A stretch of 64,000 bases of DNA. Origin: Roridomyces roridus (lineage: Eukaryota > Basidiomycota > Agaricomycetes > Agaricales > Mycenaceae). Each line of letters opens with the position of its first letter. Positions within the stretch are counted from its first letter, which is position 1. Position numbers and translations under genes: made by a program. The DNA lies in assembly GCA_029378245.1 (NCBI GenBank), contig JARKIF010000004.1, positions 434,001-498,000 on the forward strand, read 5' to 3'. Below, piece by piece: positions 40,617-52,250 of this stretch. Under the pieces are notes generated by a model that was not told the DNA's origin, searched no databases, and saw only the letters and a list, made by a program, of their open reading frames with translations.

Positions 40617-41814
40617 ATGACCCATCTGGATTCCAAGGCCGTCCTAGCTGCAGACCGTGCACATATTGCCGCTCTCGATGCGCAGATCGACGAGCTCGAA
40701 GAGAGAATCCGTCATCTCCGGATAGAGAGGGATGGAACTCAAAGACGACTGGATGCCTACAAGTACCCGGTCTTGACTCTCCCAAACGAAACCGTCTCCG
40801 AAATCTTCATTCACACTCTCCCCCCGTACCCACTCTGTCCACCGAGGCTGCCAGGCCGTGCGTCGCCGATACCTCTCACGCACGTTTGTCGCAGGTGGCG
40901 CGACATAGCCCTCTCTACACCTCAGCTCTGGCGAGCCATCGGGTTTACCGACTCCCGTGTTCAGTTGGAGCAAACTGAGGTGGTGCGGACCTGGCTGAAT
41001 AGGTCGGGATCTTGCCCACTTTCAATCCGAATTGAGAGCCAACATGATTTTGCGCTGGTCGAAGGCTGGGAGGGAATTGCTCTTTGTCGTGAACGTTGGG
41101 AGCACGTGAGTCGCTCGCAGACAGCGTATCCATATGTTTGACCCCGAGGAGCAGCTGGTGATCGCAGTTACGGGAAGCATGCTGAGTTTCTTCCTCAAAG
41201 GCTCAATGCCAACGCTCAGCAGTCTCTCCGTGGAAAACCAGAGTTTGATTACCCCGGACGTGACCTCTCTCGACTTCCCTCGGCTTCGGACAGTGTCACT
41301 CACTTGGTTCCAGTACCCCGTCCATTGGTTGCCCTGGGTTCAAGTGACGTCCCTCACGCTTGAATCCATGATCTCGCGACACTGTATTCCCGTTCTCAGG
41401 GATGCGATTCATCTCGAAGACCTGACACTTGACAACTGCGCTTTCAGCGGGATTGTAAACGAAGCCGACATTCCGCTCACCCGGCTGAGAAGCCTTGTAG
41501 CGACATGGCACGTCGTTGACATTCTCAAATTGTTCAACGTTCCTGCGCTTCAAACACTACAGCTGTGGGGGGTGGAATTGGGAAGCGATCCCATCGGTAC
41601 GCTGGCGTCCTTGACCTCGAGGTCTGGCTTCAAGCTTCAAACACTCCGTATCTGCGGGGCTATCAACTGCCAGTGCCAGAGGAATAATTTATCAGCGCGT
41701 TCCCCACGATCACGGAGATCGTTTTCAATCGCAGATTTCAAGGGATTTCGGGGGAAGACGAGGAGGATTCGAGTGATTCAGATTCTCCCGAGTGACGGTT
41801 TTCTATGCTGGTAG
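40617..41814 (+). pseudogene. two-exon F-box protein, family member F3, damaged 3' end
   Basis: Exon 1 (40617-41105) begins MTHLDSKAVLAADRAHIAAL and has the coiled coil and F-box core (LPNETVSEIFIHTLPPYPLC ... LTHVCRRWRDIALSTPQLW). The intron (41106-41154) is phase 0. Exon 2 carries the LRR-like strands (FPRLRTVSLTWFQYPVHWLP, VPALQTLQLWGVELG) to LRICG at about 41660. There GGGGCTATC replaces the GGGCGTTATC of F4, a one-base loss, so the frame reads AINCQCQRNN and runs to 41814. In the original frame the paralog-like YQLPVPEE is followed by an in-frame TAA, then FISAFPTITEIVFNRRF and an acidic tail to a TGA at 41793-41795. Two lesions therefore affect the C-terminus. The F-box half could still be expressed. 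Confidence 0.75.
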
Positions 41815-42683
41815 GGTCTTGGTGCTGCCCAGTCTGAATACATACTGAAATACTCTTGATAGCCTCTTATTTCACGCCGGCTAGGCCGGGAGCGCACAGC
41901 AGCTTTTTGCATGTACTTGTTTCAGACTCTCACCTGCTCCGAATCGCGCCCGCGCTGATTACACTTATGATGAATTGAATTTTGGGGTAGCAAGACACTA
42001 CCCGACCCTGACTTCCCCGACACCTATTCAAGCTGTATGCCCCAAATTCACAAATGAAATCGGAGAACCCCAGCGTTGACCTGCCGTCGAAGATACCAGC
42101 TGGGTCAGCGTCTTTCCTCTATGATCTCTTCTCCACCCATTTCACCTGGCGCTTCTTCCCATCGGAACTCTAAGGTTGCTCTCCACCACTGGATCTGGAC
42201 CTTATACGAGCCGGGAGCCAGACAACAAAAGATATGGTATCAGATGCTGGCGTACTTATTGTCCAAACAACCGCCTATGATTCTATCAAGTTCTCACTGA
42301 TAATATTGTTGAGATTCTCCGCCCTCAAGTCCGTGCGAGAAGCTGCACCACAGGTCAGAGCCACCGGACTCAGTCGGATCTCATCCATACTTGAGAAGTC
42401 CAGATCCAGGCTGTACCTGTGTAGTAATACACGATAATCAGTGTTCAAATCGATTTCCCTGCTGGCGGTTGAACGGTAACTGCGCGCGTTTTACCAGCGG
42501 CCTTCGTCAACGCAGGAGTTTGCATCACCATGTGATCGTGTTTTGATCGTGTTATCGTTCGGCTGTTGTAATGATGACGTTAGCCTCTTGCTTTTGACCA
42601 CCACGTCGCTGAAGAAAGTGCAGAGTGGTGAGCTTATCACGATAATACTTCTCACTGAATCTGACACCTCGTTCTGAAGCTCC
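41815..42683. other. intergenic, F4 promoter
   Basis: No gene. About 42594-42615 TTTTGACCACCACGTCGCTG matches the F3 upstream region; GTGATCGTGTT is nearby. Confidence 0.45.
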
Positions 42684-43842
42684 ATGGCCCAGCAACATTC
42701 CAAGGCCAGCGCCGTCCTAGCCGCAGATCGTGCACACATCGCCGAAATCGACGCCCAGATCGCCGAGCTCGAAGAGAGAATCCGTCTTCTCCGGATAGAC
42801 AGGGAGGCAACTCAACGGCGCTTGGATGCATATACGTACCCCGTCTTGACCCTCCCTCCCGAACTCGTCTCGGAAATCTTCCTCCACACACTCCCTGCGT
42901 ACCCCGCCTGCCCGCCGTTGACGGGCCCCGCGTCGCCGATTTCCCTCACGCACATCTGTCAAAGTTGGCGTGAGGTAGCCATCGCCACACCTCTGCTCTG
43001 GCGAGCCATCGCTTTTATCTGCGCTGAGCAGGACTTGGGGGGACAAACTGAGGTCGTGCGCACCTGGCTGGATAGATCTGGATCCTGTCCACTTTCCGTC
43101 AAAATAGAGACGGAACCCGGACTGGTTGGAAATCGGGAGGAAATTCCTCTTTATCGTGAACGCTGGGAGCAGGTGAGCCGCTCGTAGACGGAGACCTTGT
43201 ACATACATGCCGATGTCTGACATCCACGAACAGGTGGCGATCGCAGCCACGGGCCACATGCTTGGTTTCTTACTCAGAGATTCGATGCCGATGCTTCGCA
43301 GTCTCTCCGTGACGATGGAGTACGAGGGTTCTCGCCCGGCCATGATCTCTCTGGACTTGCCTTCGCTTCGGACAGTGTCGCTTAATTGGTTCCAGTACCC
43401 CGTGAACTGGCTGCCCTGGAATCAAGTGACGTCTCTGACACTTGAATCCATGTACTCGCGCAACTGTATCCCTGTTCTTAGGGATGCGATTCATCTCGAA
43501 GACCTGACTCTCATCAACTGCGATTTCTTTGACATTGCCAACGAATCCCGCATCCCGCTCACCCAGCTCAAAACCCTTGTAGCGACATGGAACGTTGTTG
43601 AAATCCTCCATTTGATCACCGTTCCTGCACTTCAAACACTCGAGCTGTCCGGGGCGGAGCTGGGCGAAGACCCCACCGGGACACTAGCGTCTTTGATCTC
43701 GAGGTCTTCAATCAAGCTTCAAAAGCTGCGCATTTGCGGGCGTTATCGACTGCCTGTGCCGATGGAGACGTTTCTCGGTGCCTTCCCCATGATCCCGGAT
43801 ATCGTTTTCATGGATGAGTCTGGTTCCGATTTTTCTGAGTGA
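42684..43842 (+). CDS. two-exon F-box protein, family member F4
   Basis: SCF adaptor-type protein. Exon 1 (42684-43172): MAQQHSKASAVLAADRAHIA, coiled coil, F-box core (LPPELVSEIFLHTLPAYPAC ... LTHICQSWREVAIATPLLW). A 61-nt phase-0 intron follows ERWEQ. Exon 2 (43234-43842): LPSLRTVSLNWFQYPVNWLP, VPALQTLELSGAELG, LQKLRICGRYRLPVP, ending DESGSDFSE. 365 aa, intact, with a shorter acidic tail than F1. Closest relatives are F3 and F1 by shared LRR phrases. Tandem to F3 on the same strand, about 870 bp away. Confidence 0.85.
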
Positions 43843-44610
43843 CGGGTTTCTGTTCGGATATGTAAGTCCGTCGTGCTACTCGTTCTGGATAGATGCATAC
43901 TGAAGTGCTCTTGATAGCTTATTTAGACTGTCTTCTCATCGGAATAGAGGCCGAGTGGCTTGATGTAGGATTTTCGTATTCAACATGTTCCTTTCCGGAT
44001 CCTTGGTGCGGATCGGTTGCTTCGTTTTTCCTTTATGCCGTCCACATCATAGATACGGGAAGCATTGAGGTACTTGAACTATAACCGCTGGAGGTTGAAC
44101 GGCTCAAAACTAGCTCAAGTTGTGACTCACTCGCTGTACAACCGGTATTCTCATCTCCACGTCCCGAGACAACAACCACTCATCGGCAAAGACCGTGTGT
44201 CGTTGGTCAAATATTTGACGGTGGTTCGAATCCACCCAGAGACCGTTCACCCGGTCGGTAATCCAATCTTTTTGGTATCCAATGCTCTCCCGGGAACAAG
44301 TGTTGACAGCGTTCAGAAACCAACCTTTTGTTAGTTCGTTCCCTACATGGTCTTGGCGCCTCGGAACAATTTCGGAAGGTTGAACCCATCAATACAAACT
44401 GTTGGTATGTCACCGGCAGGTTGCCGATGAAGGACAAATATTTAATTAGCCGGGCGCTCGCCGCTGCGGCCCGCGCCGCGCGGGCAACCCGCGGGGATAC
44501 GCCCGCCTAAAACAAAGCAATAAGCGACGTCTATACTCGTCTATAGTATCCGGGCTTGGCGTGAAATGATACGTGACACGTGTCGTCTTCCTTTCTTTCC
44601 CACTACCACC
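43843..44610. other. intergenic; tRNA-like T-arm at about 44218-44235
   Basis: GGTGGTTCGAATCCACC is a perfect T-stem/T-loop, but no matching acceptor or D-arm was found. A GC-rich palindromic patch lies at 44450-44510. A CACGTG-type motif at 44570-44580 precedes the next gene. Confidence 0.4.
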
Positions 44611-45985
44611 ATGGCGAGACTACGCGAACTGGGTACGTTTTCCCCTTATCGTCCAACTTGATTCTAATGCCCGGCAGGAAACTTGGAAAAGTTCCATGCG
44701 ACCAAGAACTTTTTGGGCATGGACACATGTATCACCATGTCTGCGCGGTATACCAACGCCGAGGGCACGCCGCTGACCAAGGAAATTCTTTTCCCCGCCA
44801 TTCGAGCCGTCATCGAAACCCACGCCATGCTCGGGGTTCGTTTTGACGGCAAACTTGAGTCACCGGATCTCGTGTTCTTCCGCCTGCCCTCCATAGACCT
44901 CTCTCGCGTCGTCACGTTCTCAGACAGCGACGATCTGCAGGGAGCTTTGGAGAAGTGGTTCACGCGTCGTTTCGAGGGTGGTGAGGAAGACATGCCTCTT
45001 TGGCGCGTAGAGGTGCTCTCCGACAACACCGTTATCTTCGCGATGCATCACGGCATGGGCGACGGGCATTGTCCCGTCGTGTTCCACCAGTCGCTTTTCC
45101 GCGCTCTCCAAGACCCGTCGTACCCACCCTCTGCGGCCGCGGCCGTGGTGCCCAACGACGGTCCCTCTACTACCTGCCCTCGAGACCGCCATCGACGTGC
45201 GCCTCTCGTTCTGGAAGATCCTCTCGGTTCTGTACCACGCCTTGATGCCCAGACCGTGGAATCGCGGCACATACGCGTGGACAGGCAACTTCATCCCTCC
45301 AACCGCCACCCTCAATACGCGTGTCCGTCTCCTGACCTTTGACTCGACAGAGGCCGATAAACTCTCGCGCATCGCCCGCTCCCACGACGCCACGGTCTCC
45401 TCTGCGCTGTACGAGCTCACCGTCAACACCCTCAGCCGCGTCATAGCGCGCCACCCCGCCCCAGTGCGCTACAAAACCATCGCCATGTCCTTCCCCATCT
45501 CCCTCCGCAGCATCGCCGGCCCTGATGCCACACCCGACGTCTTCTGCTACTACCCTGCCAGCTACGGCGCATTCCCCGCGCTCCACGCCGATTTCTCCTG
45601 GGACACCGCCGCATGGGTCGCTGTACGGCTGAGGGAGCAGAAACACAGGCTCCACGAAACGGAGATGGGCATCCTTGGGTGGTTGGTCAATAATTATCCT
45701 GGGGTTCTCAAAGGTCTGTTTGGCACGAAGCGGACTGAGGGCTTCAGGATATCGAATCCGGGGCGATTCGTCGTGCCTAATGTCGAGGGCAAGTGGGATG
45801 TGGGGAATGTGTTTTTTGGGCAGTGTGATTCGCTTGTGGGGCCGGCGATGACGATGAATGTGTTGGGCGATCCGAAGGGAGGGATTAATATCGTCTTGTC
45901 GTGGGGAGAGGGGAATGTGGATGAGGCGTTTGTGGGGGATTTTATTGAGACGTTGCGGGAGGGGTTTTTGGGCGTTTTGGCGTAG
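44611..45985 (+). pseudogene. alcohol O-acetyltransferase-like gene, copy 1, frameshifted
   Basis: Related to the AATase/condensation-like acyltransferases that transfer acetyl groups to alcohols. Exon 1 (44611-44632, MARLRELG), a 45-nt intron, then exon 2 from 44678. Landmarks: FLGMDTCITMSARYT, PLWRVEVLSDNTVIFAMHHG followed by MGDGH (the catalytic HHxxxDG motif), VFHQSLFRAL. At 45164-45167 the run CCC (copy 2 has CC) shifts the frame. In the other frame the protein resumes RLSFWKILSVLYHALMPRPW, SRIARSHDATVSSALYELTV, MSFPISLRSIAGPDATPDVF, NPGRFVVPNVEGKWDVGNVF and ends LREGFLGVLA. Restored length would be about 440 codons. The frameshift is either real or a sequencing error; copy 2 is intact at this point. 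Confidence 0.8.
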
Positions 45986-46325
45986 AGTTTAATTAATTAA
46001 TTAGAGGGCATGCTGTCTGCCATATTAGTTGTCTTTATAATTCAGCGATGGGAGCAGGTGAGAAATACACACCATGAAACGATTGTTTCTCTCTAGGTCC
46101 ATGTTGAATAAGATGGCCCACAGAGCCGCTATCCAATTTGTTATTTAGCTGATCGCATGCACACCTCCATCAGAGCGATTCCGAGATGAGGCCTAACACA
46201 GTGATTTCCCCATCGGCGCAGACATCCGTGTTTTGGCGTACACTCATATCGCAGCCGACGTGGACCCAAGAGGAATCTGACTCACTGTAGGTACGAGTCT
46301 ACTGGCTCATATTCATTCGTGAAAT

Positions 46326-46445
46326 TCTGGATTTCTATGGAAGGCCGGACAGTCGAGCTTGTCAATCAGAAGTCGGCTCATGGTTTCGGAAATCGGACCC
46401 CGAAACCTCTCGCCGACAGTTATGTTGGAATCAAGACTGCTTGAA
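46326..46445 (+). repeat. inverted repeat partner of 47699-47827
   Basis: TCTATGGAAGGCCGGACAGT and about 100 bp more match the minus strand of 47699-47827 at roughly 80 percent. Both copies can encode MEGRTVELVN..SAH.F.NRT, so this may be a copied exon. It lies just downstream of copy 1 and upstream of copy 2 of the acetyltransferase genes. Confidence 0.6.
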
Positions 46446-46791
46446 GAAATCTGAAATACTTACGTATGAGCAGGGTTGGCAGGGTGGACAAATGCGCCGC
46501 GTGCGCGCACGCCTTTATCGCGATCGGCATGCTCCGGCGGAGCCCGGCATAGTCATGGCAGCAGTTGTTCCAGTGATATTTCGGATTTTCCGCAAGATTT
46601 CCGTGATGAATTAGTTGCACGACGTCGGCATGGGTCTCGGGCGATCCTACAAAGGAGCGGCGTAACGATCACGTGACTTGGGCGATGAGGCGCATCATGT
46701 ATCGCTTTGTTTGGACTCGCCTCTTGACTTCAAACCACCACCATCACTACTAATAGTGCTCGGCCAAATAACAATGACCCTGCCACGCCTA

Positions 46792-46896
46792 CTGTAGTGA
46801 GCGAAAATTTTGCTTGTGACCCTGTGACATACGAAAATTTCCGTATAAAAAATCCCGTGTGACCCGTGACCATACGAATTGAACGTAATACTACAG
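46792..46896. mobile_element. TA-flanked MITE, short copy (105 bp)
   Basis: On the minus strand it starts CTGTAGTATTACGTTCAATT and continues with CGTATGGTCACGGGTCACAC and TTTTTTATACGGAAA, matching 7362-7603 over about 95 bp, then ends early in CACTACAG. TA lies on both sides (46790-46791, 46897-46898). An internally deleted copy. Confidence 0.7.
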
Positions 46897-47004
46897 TACC
46901 CAGTTCATTCGACAACGATACTTGTGACGGCCACTGGTACGAGAATGACGATGACAACCGGCGATCTCCGCCTGTGAGTACGACCCACCCCACGGGCATC
47001 GAGT

Positions 47005-47247
47005 CTACGACGAAGTTATTCTTGTTGGTGTAAGGCCGCTGATCCGGATGAAGCTGAGGTGCTCGAGATTCAACTGGTGCGTGTGGGCACTTAGTGCCTT
47101 TCCTTTCTGATCCAAGTCGAGTCTTCCTTGTAGAAACGGCACAACAATAGTCTCGCAAAGTTGCGCTTGAAAATGCTGACAATGAGCAGCTGAATCCGCA
47201 ACGTCTACATCTCCCTCCGCATCGTCGAGCACGGGTTCTTCTGGCAT
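47005..47247 (-). CDS. weak candidate small ORF
   Basis: About 80 codons from ATG at 47247 (MPEEPVLDDAEGDVDVADSA), acidic at the N-terminus. No domain or homology recognised. The rest of 46446-47698 shows nothing else besides the MITE. Confidence 0.2.
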   Translation of the reverse strand: MPEEPVLDDAEGDVDVADSAAHCQHFQAQLCETIVVPFLQGRLDLDQKGKALSAHTHQLNLEHLSFIRISGLTPTRITSS

Positions 47248-47698
47248 GGCCACCTGGTGTGTGGTTTTATTTCAATAATCCGGTTGACTCGATTTCAGTA
47301 ACCCTGCCTTCCCGCTCTTTATACTGTACATTTTCTTAATGAAGTCCCACTACTGCCTACCTCCTCCCCTTGACACTGTCGGACGTACGATCGAGGACTG
47401 CCATTATCCTTGGCGCTGTGGGCGTGGGCGCATGTATCTGGCTGTGGTGTCGTACGGAGTACTCTTGGCTTTCTGTTCTTCCTTCCTGCATCAGGCTCGT
47501 CTCGGAGTCTTCTTCATCCTCATCGAGGTATCAACGGTGCTCGGCTATTGAGATCGTTGGTTCACAAATGACAGTGCGCTGCCTCAGAATCGGGATAAGG
47601 GTGGTGCGGCCAGATGTCCAGACCAGAGTCACCAGACCGCTGGACCGGCTCGAGGGCTAGCCTTCAACACATCTGGATTCTGGAATGAGTTATTTTGT

Positions 47699-47827
47699 AA
47701 ACCCTCTTTGAGCCCTCTTGATTCGAACGTAACTGTACATAAGAGAGAGGTTCCCGGGTCCGATTTCTAAAAACGTGAGCCGACGTCAGATTGACAAGCT
47801 CGACTGTCCGGCCTTCCATAGATTCAG
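47699..47827 (-). repeat. inverted repeat partner of 46326-46445
   Basis: The minus strand encodes MEGRTVELVNLTSAHVFRNR, the same peptide as the partner. It lies 118 bp upstream of the copy 2 start codon. Confidence 0.6.
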
Positions 47828-47944
47828 CGTGGCCGGGTGCCCGTTCCAAGTGTTTTAAGTTTACCGAGGCCGATGCTCGGATCGCTTACAATCAGGGGCA
47901 CGAAATGATACGCGGCGGTGTTTTTTCTTTCCCTTCCTACCACG

Positions 47945-49329
47945 ATGTCGAGGTTACGCGAACTTGGTGCGTTTGCGCCTCATCTTCTACTCCCAACTAT
48001 ATGACTGTGATGCGCTGTAGGGAACTTGGAAAAGTTCAATGCGACCAAGAACTTCTTGGGCATGGACACATGTATCACCATGTCTGCGCGGTATACCACC
48101 GCCGAAGCCACACCGCTGACCAAGGAAATCCTCTTCCCCGCCATTCAAGCCGTCATCGAGGCTCACCCAATGCTCGGCGTGCGTTTTGACGGTCGACTCG
48201 ACTCACCGGATATTGCGTTCTTCCGGCTCCCCTCCATAGACCTCTCCCGCGTCGTCACATTTTCCCAGAGCGACGATCTGCAGGGAGCTTTGGAGAAGTG
48301 GTTCACGCAACGCTTCGAGGGCGGCGAGGAAGACATGCCCCTTTGGCGCGTAGAGGTGCTCTCCGACAACACCGTTATCTTCGCGATGCATCACGGAATG
48401 GGCGACGGGCATTCTACCGTCGTGTTCCACCAGTCGCTTTTCCGCGCCCTCCAACAACCGTCGTACCCTCCCTGCGACTCCGCCGTTGTCGTGCCCAACG
48501 ACGGTCCTCTACTACCTGCCCTCGAGACGGCCATCGACGTGCGCCTCTCGTTCTGGAAGATCCTCTCGGTCCTGTACCACGCCTTGATGCCGAGACCGTG
48601 GAATCGCGGCACATACGCGTGGACAGGCAACTTCATCCCTCCAACCGCCACCCTCAATACGCGTGTCCGTCTCCTGACCTTTGACTCGACAGAGGCCGAT
48701 AAACTCTTCGCGCATCGCCCGCTCCCACGACGCCACCATATCTTCTGCGCTGTACGAGCTTACGGTCAACACCCTCAGCCGCGTCATAGCGCGCCACCCC
48801 GCCCCAGTGCGCTACAAAACCATCGCCATGTCCTTCCCCGTCTCCATGCGCAGCATCGCAGGACCAGACGCCTCGCCCGACGTCATCTGCTACTACGCTT
48901 CCAGCTACATAGGATTTCCCGCTCTCCGCGCCAATTTCTCTTGGTCCAACGCCGCGCAGATCGCTGTAGCGTTGAGGGAGGAGAAACACAAAATCCGAGA
49001 AACGGAGATGGGGACACTCGCGTGGGTTGTGAATCAGTATCCCCGGATTTTCAATGGGATGCTTGGGACGAAGCGGAGGGAGGGGGTCAGGATATCCAAT
49101 CCGGGCCGATTCGTCGCGCCCTCTGTCGAAGGCAAGTGGCATGTTGGGAACGTGTTTTTTGGGCAGTGTGATTCGATTTTGGGGCCGGCGATGGCGATGA
49201 GTGTTCTTGGCGATCCGAAGGGAGGAATCAATATCAGTTTTGTCCTGGGGAGAGGGCAATATGGATGAGGCGTTTGTGGGGGATTTTATTGAGACGTTCC
49301 GGGAAGGGTTTTTGGGCGTTTTGGCGTAG
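47945..49329 (+). pseudogene. alcohol O-acetyltransferase-like gene, copy 2, frameshifted
   Basis: Tandem duplicate of the gene at 44611, about 3.3 kb away. Exon 1 (47945-47966, MSRLRELG), a 54-nt intron, exon 2 from 48021. Intact through FLGMDTCITMSARYT, the HHGMGDGHS motif and LPALETAIDVRLSFWKILSV, the point where copy 1 is broken. At about 48707 CTCTTCGCG replaces CTCTCGCG of copy 1 (one extra T), shifting the frame. The protein continues in the next frame (SHDATISSALYELTVNTLSR, NPGRFVAPSVEGKWHVGNVF). A second extra base near 49238-49248 breaks the last 30 codons; the shared end GFLGVLA and TAG at 49327-49329 lie beyond it. Upstream GAAATGATACG is conserved with copy 1. Confidence 0.8.
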
Positions 49330-50740
49330 ACATTATTTAATTATTAGAGACCATAATTCACACTGGGATTGACGGAGTTCGCGTTCAATGTGAGTTTATT
49401 GCTTTCTTCACTCGCTGAATGACTCATGTATGCCCAGAAGTTTCGCGGCGCGCCAAGAACGCGACTCGTTGGGTCCAATTTGTTATGGCATCGATTGTGG
49501 TCCTCTCTCTCGGATCCCCACTCCCATGTTCTCTTTTGCGTTTCATCGCCGGCGACGACGAACTGCAACGTACCCTTTTCTCTCTCTTCCTCGGTGGTGA
49601 GTTTAGGATCGACGTCACGCTGGCCCGCTGTCGCTCAGGCACGCGGAAATTAGAGGAGTCCAACGCTTCATGGAATTTCATCTCGAACGGCGCCCAGAGA
49701 ACGGCTCGCAACGACCTCTGGCCTCGGTCGTTTGCACGGATAACGAGCACTATTTCACGTTGGTGCAATTGAGCTCAGCACGAGAGCGAGTCCGGACAGT
49801 ACACCACAGTGACCGTTGTTGTGACGCTGGAGCATCGATTCGGTGAGGAGAGTCAATAATGGCCGATATTCCCTCTGATGTACACAAACTCTTTTGGCCA
49901 CAGATGTAAGCCAGAAACGTGGACGCTCACGGCGATGCTTGATAGTTTTTTTACAAGCAAGAATTGAGCGTTCACCGGATAGAGAAAAGAAAAGCGAGAC
50001 TCGGCGAATGGACTGAGCTCGAGTCGAACGAGGTGCAAGTTGAGTTCAGTCAACGTTAGAGGGTTCGGGGGGAATTCCCTCTCCAGCAATCGTAATAACT
50101 TCCTTATCGTATCTGAAGCTCACCGTGAACTGAACTGGCATAAAAATGAGATGCTCGCCGGCTGCCGCATAATGTGTGAAGAGGAATCGAACCCCGGGAA
50201 ACCACGAGTCGTGTTAGATCCACACGCACTTGTACATGGATTCTCCTCATGTGAAGAGGCACTGAAGGGGAATAATCAGGAGGGAAGCAAATAGTGTTTC
50301 TAACTCGATTCCAACTCCGACACGGCAGCATTGCAATCGGAGTTTTCTCATTGGCACGTCTCGGGTGCCATTTGCGTTTTTTTTTTTCTGTACACAATAC
50401 CGGTGAGTAATAAGTATACACAAGAAGGAGAGACTGCAGGAAAAAGACTTGACGGCCTGAGCGTCCAACAATTAACCTGCCCTCGAGTCGAACGAGGTCC
50501 AAGTTCTCCAGCCATACTCACACGTAGGCACGGCATTCTTGGAGAGACAAGAACTCCGCCCTCGACGCGAGTTGCAGTACATACGGGATTTGTTTGGCTG
50601 CGTGTCTCGTGATCGTGTGCCCCAGCCGCGGCTGCAATTGAGGCTTCTTCCTTACCACCACATTGAACGCGCCTGCGGGTACGTGCACCGCCCACTACTC
50701 CATGCTGACTCTTACTCCTCCCTCTCAAGGCCGAAGCTGC
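49330..50740. other. no gene recognised; F5 upstream region
   Basis: Short ORFs only. The segment from about 50400 begins a duplication shared with 61300 onward. GTCTCGTGATCGTGTG lies about 140 bp upstream of F5. Confidence 0.4.
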
Positions 50741-52250
50741 ATGACACTCGTAGACTCAAAAACCGCCCGTGCCGCAGATCGCTCGCGCATCGTCACCATC
50801 GACGCGGAGGTACAAGAACTCGAAACAAGGCTTCACCTGCTCCACGTGGAGAGGGACGAATTTCAGAAACGGCTGGATGCGTACAAATACCCCGTTCTGA
50901 TCCTTCCCAACGAAATCGTCTCCGAAATCTTCGTTCACACCCTACCACCGTACCCCGTCTGCCCGTCGCTGACGGGCCTTTCGTCGCCGATTCCCCTCAC
51001 GCACATCTGTCGAAAGTGGCGGGAAATAGCCGTTTTCACACCTCAGCTTTGGAGGGCCATCTGTGTTATCTCTCGCGGCCGGGGTATTCGCAGGAAGCAG
51101 ACTGTGGTGCGGACCTGGCTTGAAAGGTCCGGATCCTGTCCACTTTCCATCCGAATAGAGACCTATATGGACAACCATCCCGTACTGGAGGAAATTCTCC
51201 TTCGTCATAACCGTTGGGAGCACGTGAGCCATTTGTGGAGGAAACCGTGTACCGATGTCTGACGTCGAGGAGCAGGTAGTATCGAAACTTCGGAGACGTG
51301 TTGCCAAGCCTCTTCAAAGGCCCAATGACGATGCTTCGCACTCTATCGATGGATCTGCAAGACGGCAACATATTATCGCCAGCCGTAACCCCCGCCGACT
51401 TCCCTCGGCTTCAGACGGTTTCACTCACTTGGTTCCGGAAACACGTCGATTGGTTGCCCTGGGCTCAATTGACGTCCCTCACGCTTGAGTACATGGACTC
51501 TCTCACCTTCATCCCCATCCTCCGCGATGCGATTCATCTCATTGACCTGGCATTCATCGAGTGCGATCTCCTTCCGAGTTGGAACGCAGAATCCCCAGCC
51601 GACATCCCACTCACTCAACTCACAAGCCTCGTGATGTTGACCTCGGATGTTCAAATTCTTGAGGTGATCAGCGCTCCCGCTCTCCAAAGGCTACGCATCT
51701 CCGCCGAGGATCTGGGTGACAAGCCCGTCGGTACGCTGGGTCCGTTGATCTCGAGGTCTGGATTCAAGCTTCAAAAGCTCCTCATTACCGGAGATCGACG
51801 TGGTTGGCCACAGGTGTCAAAGAGAGTCTTTCGCAGCGCCTTCCCGACCATCCCAGAAATCGCGTTCAACAGTAAATTTCGTATGAATGCGAGGCAGGAA
51901 GGAGACGAGGAGGACTCGGGTGATTCAGACGAAGAAGACGCGGATTCCAATTCTTCCGACTGAGTTCGCTTTTTGGTATGTCAACAACGCGTTCCCTTCG
52001 CAGCTTATGTTCTCACTAATATGTATATTCCGTAGTCGCGTTCCCCTAGCCTAATCCACATCGAATTCCCTTTCTTTGGTTCGAGCGATTCCAATGTCAA
52101 TGTGGTCGCCTCGGTTTTGATCAGAGCGGGCATTCGTAGATCGCTCTTGACCTCGTCGCCATTCAATGGGCACCAAAGGTGGGCGACCTGTGTTTTGAGC
52201 GTTTCCCAGAGCTGGTCTCAGTCACGTCAATTGAATTCCGAATCAGCGCC
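50400..52250 (+). repeat. segmental duplication, copy 1 (partner 61300-63250)
   Basis: Contains F5 plus downstream sequence. The downstream parts share AGCTTATGTTCTCACTAATA, TCCCTTTCTTTGGTTCGAGC and GAGCGTTTCCCAGAG with 62865-63215. Confidence 0.7.
50741..51963 (+). CDS. two-exon F-box protein, family member F5
   Basis: Exon 1 (50741-51223): MTLVDSKTARAADRSRIVTI, coiled coil, F-box core (LPNEIVSEIFVHTLPPYPVC ... LTHICRKWREIAVFTPQLW). The acceptor used in paralogs, GAGCAG at 51275, would leave the downstream protein out of frame, because this copy lacks two bases near 51290-51310 relative to F6. A second AG four bases further (51276-51279, GTAG) restores phase 0, giving YRNFGDVLPSLFKG and exon 2 51280-51963. 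LRR-like strands (FPRLQTVSLTWFRKHVDWLP, LQKLLITGDRRGWPQ) and an acidic tail (EEDSGDSDEEDADSNSSD) follow. 388 aa under this model. If the original acceptor is used the protein is truncated. Confidence 0.75.
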
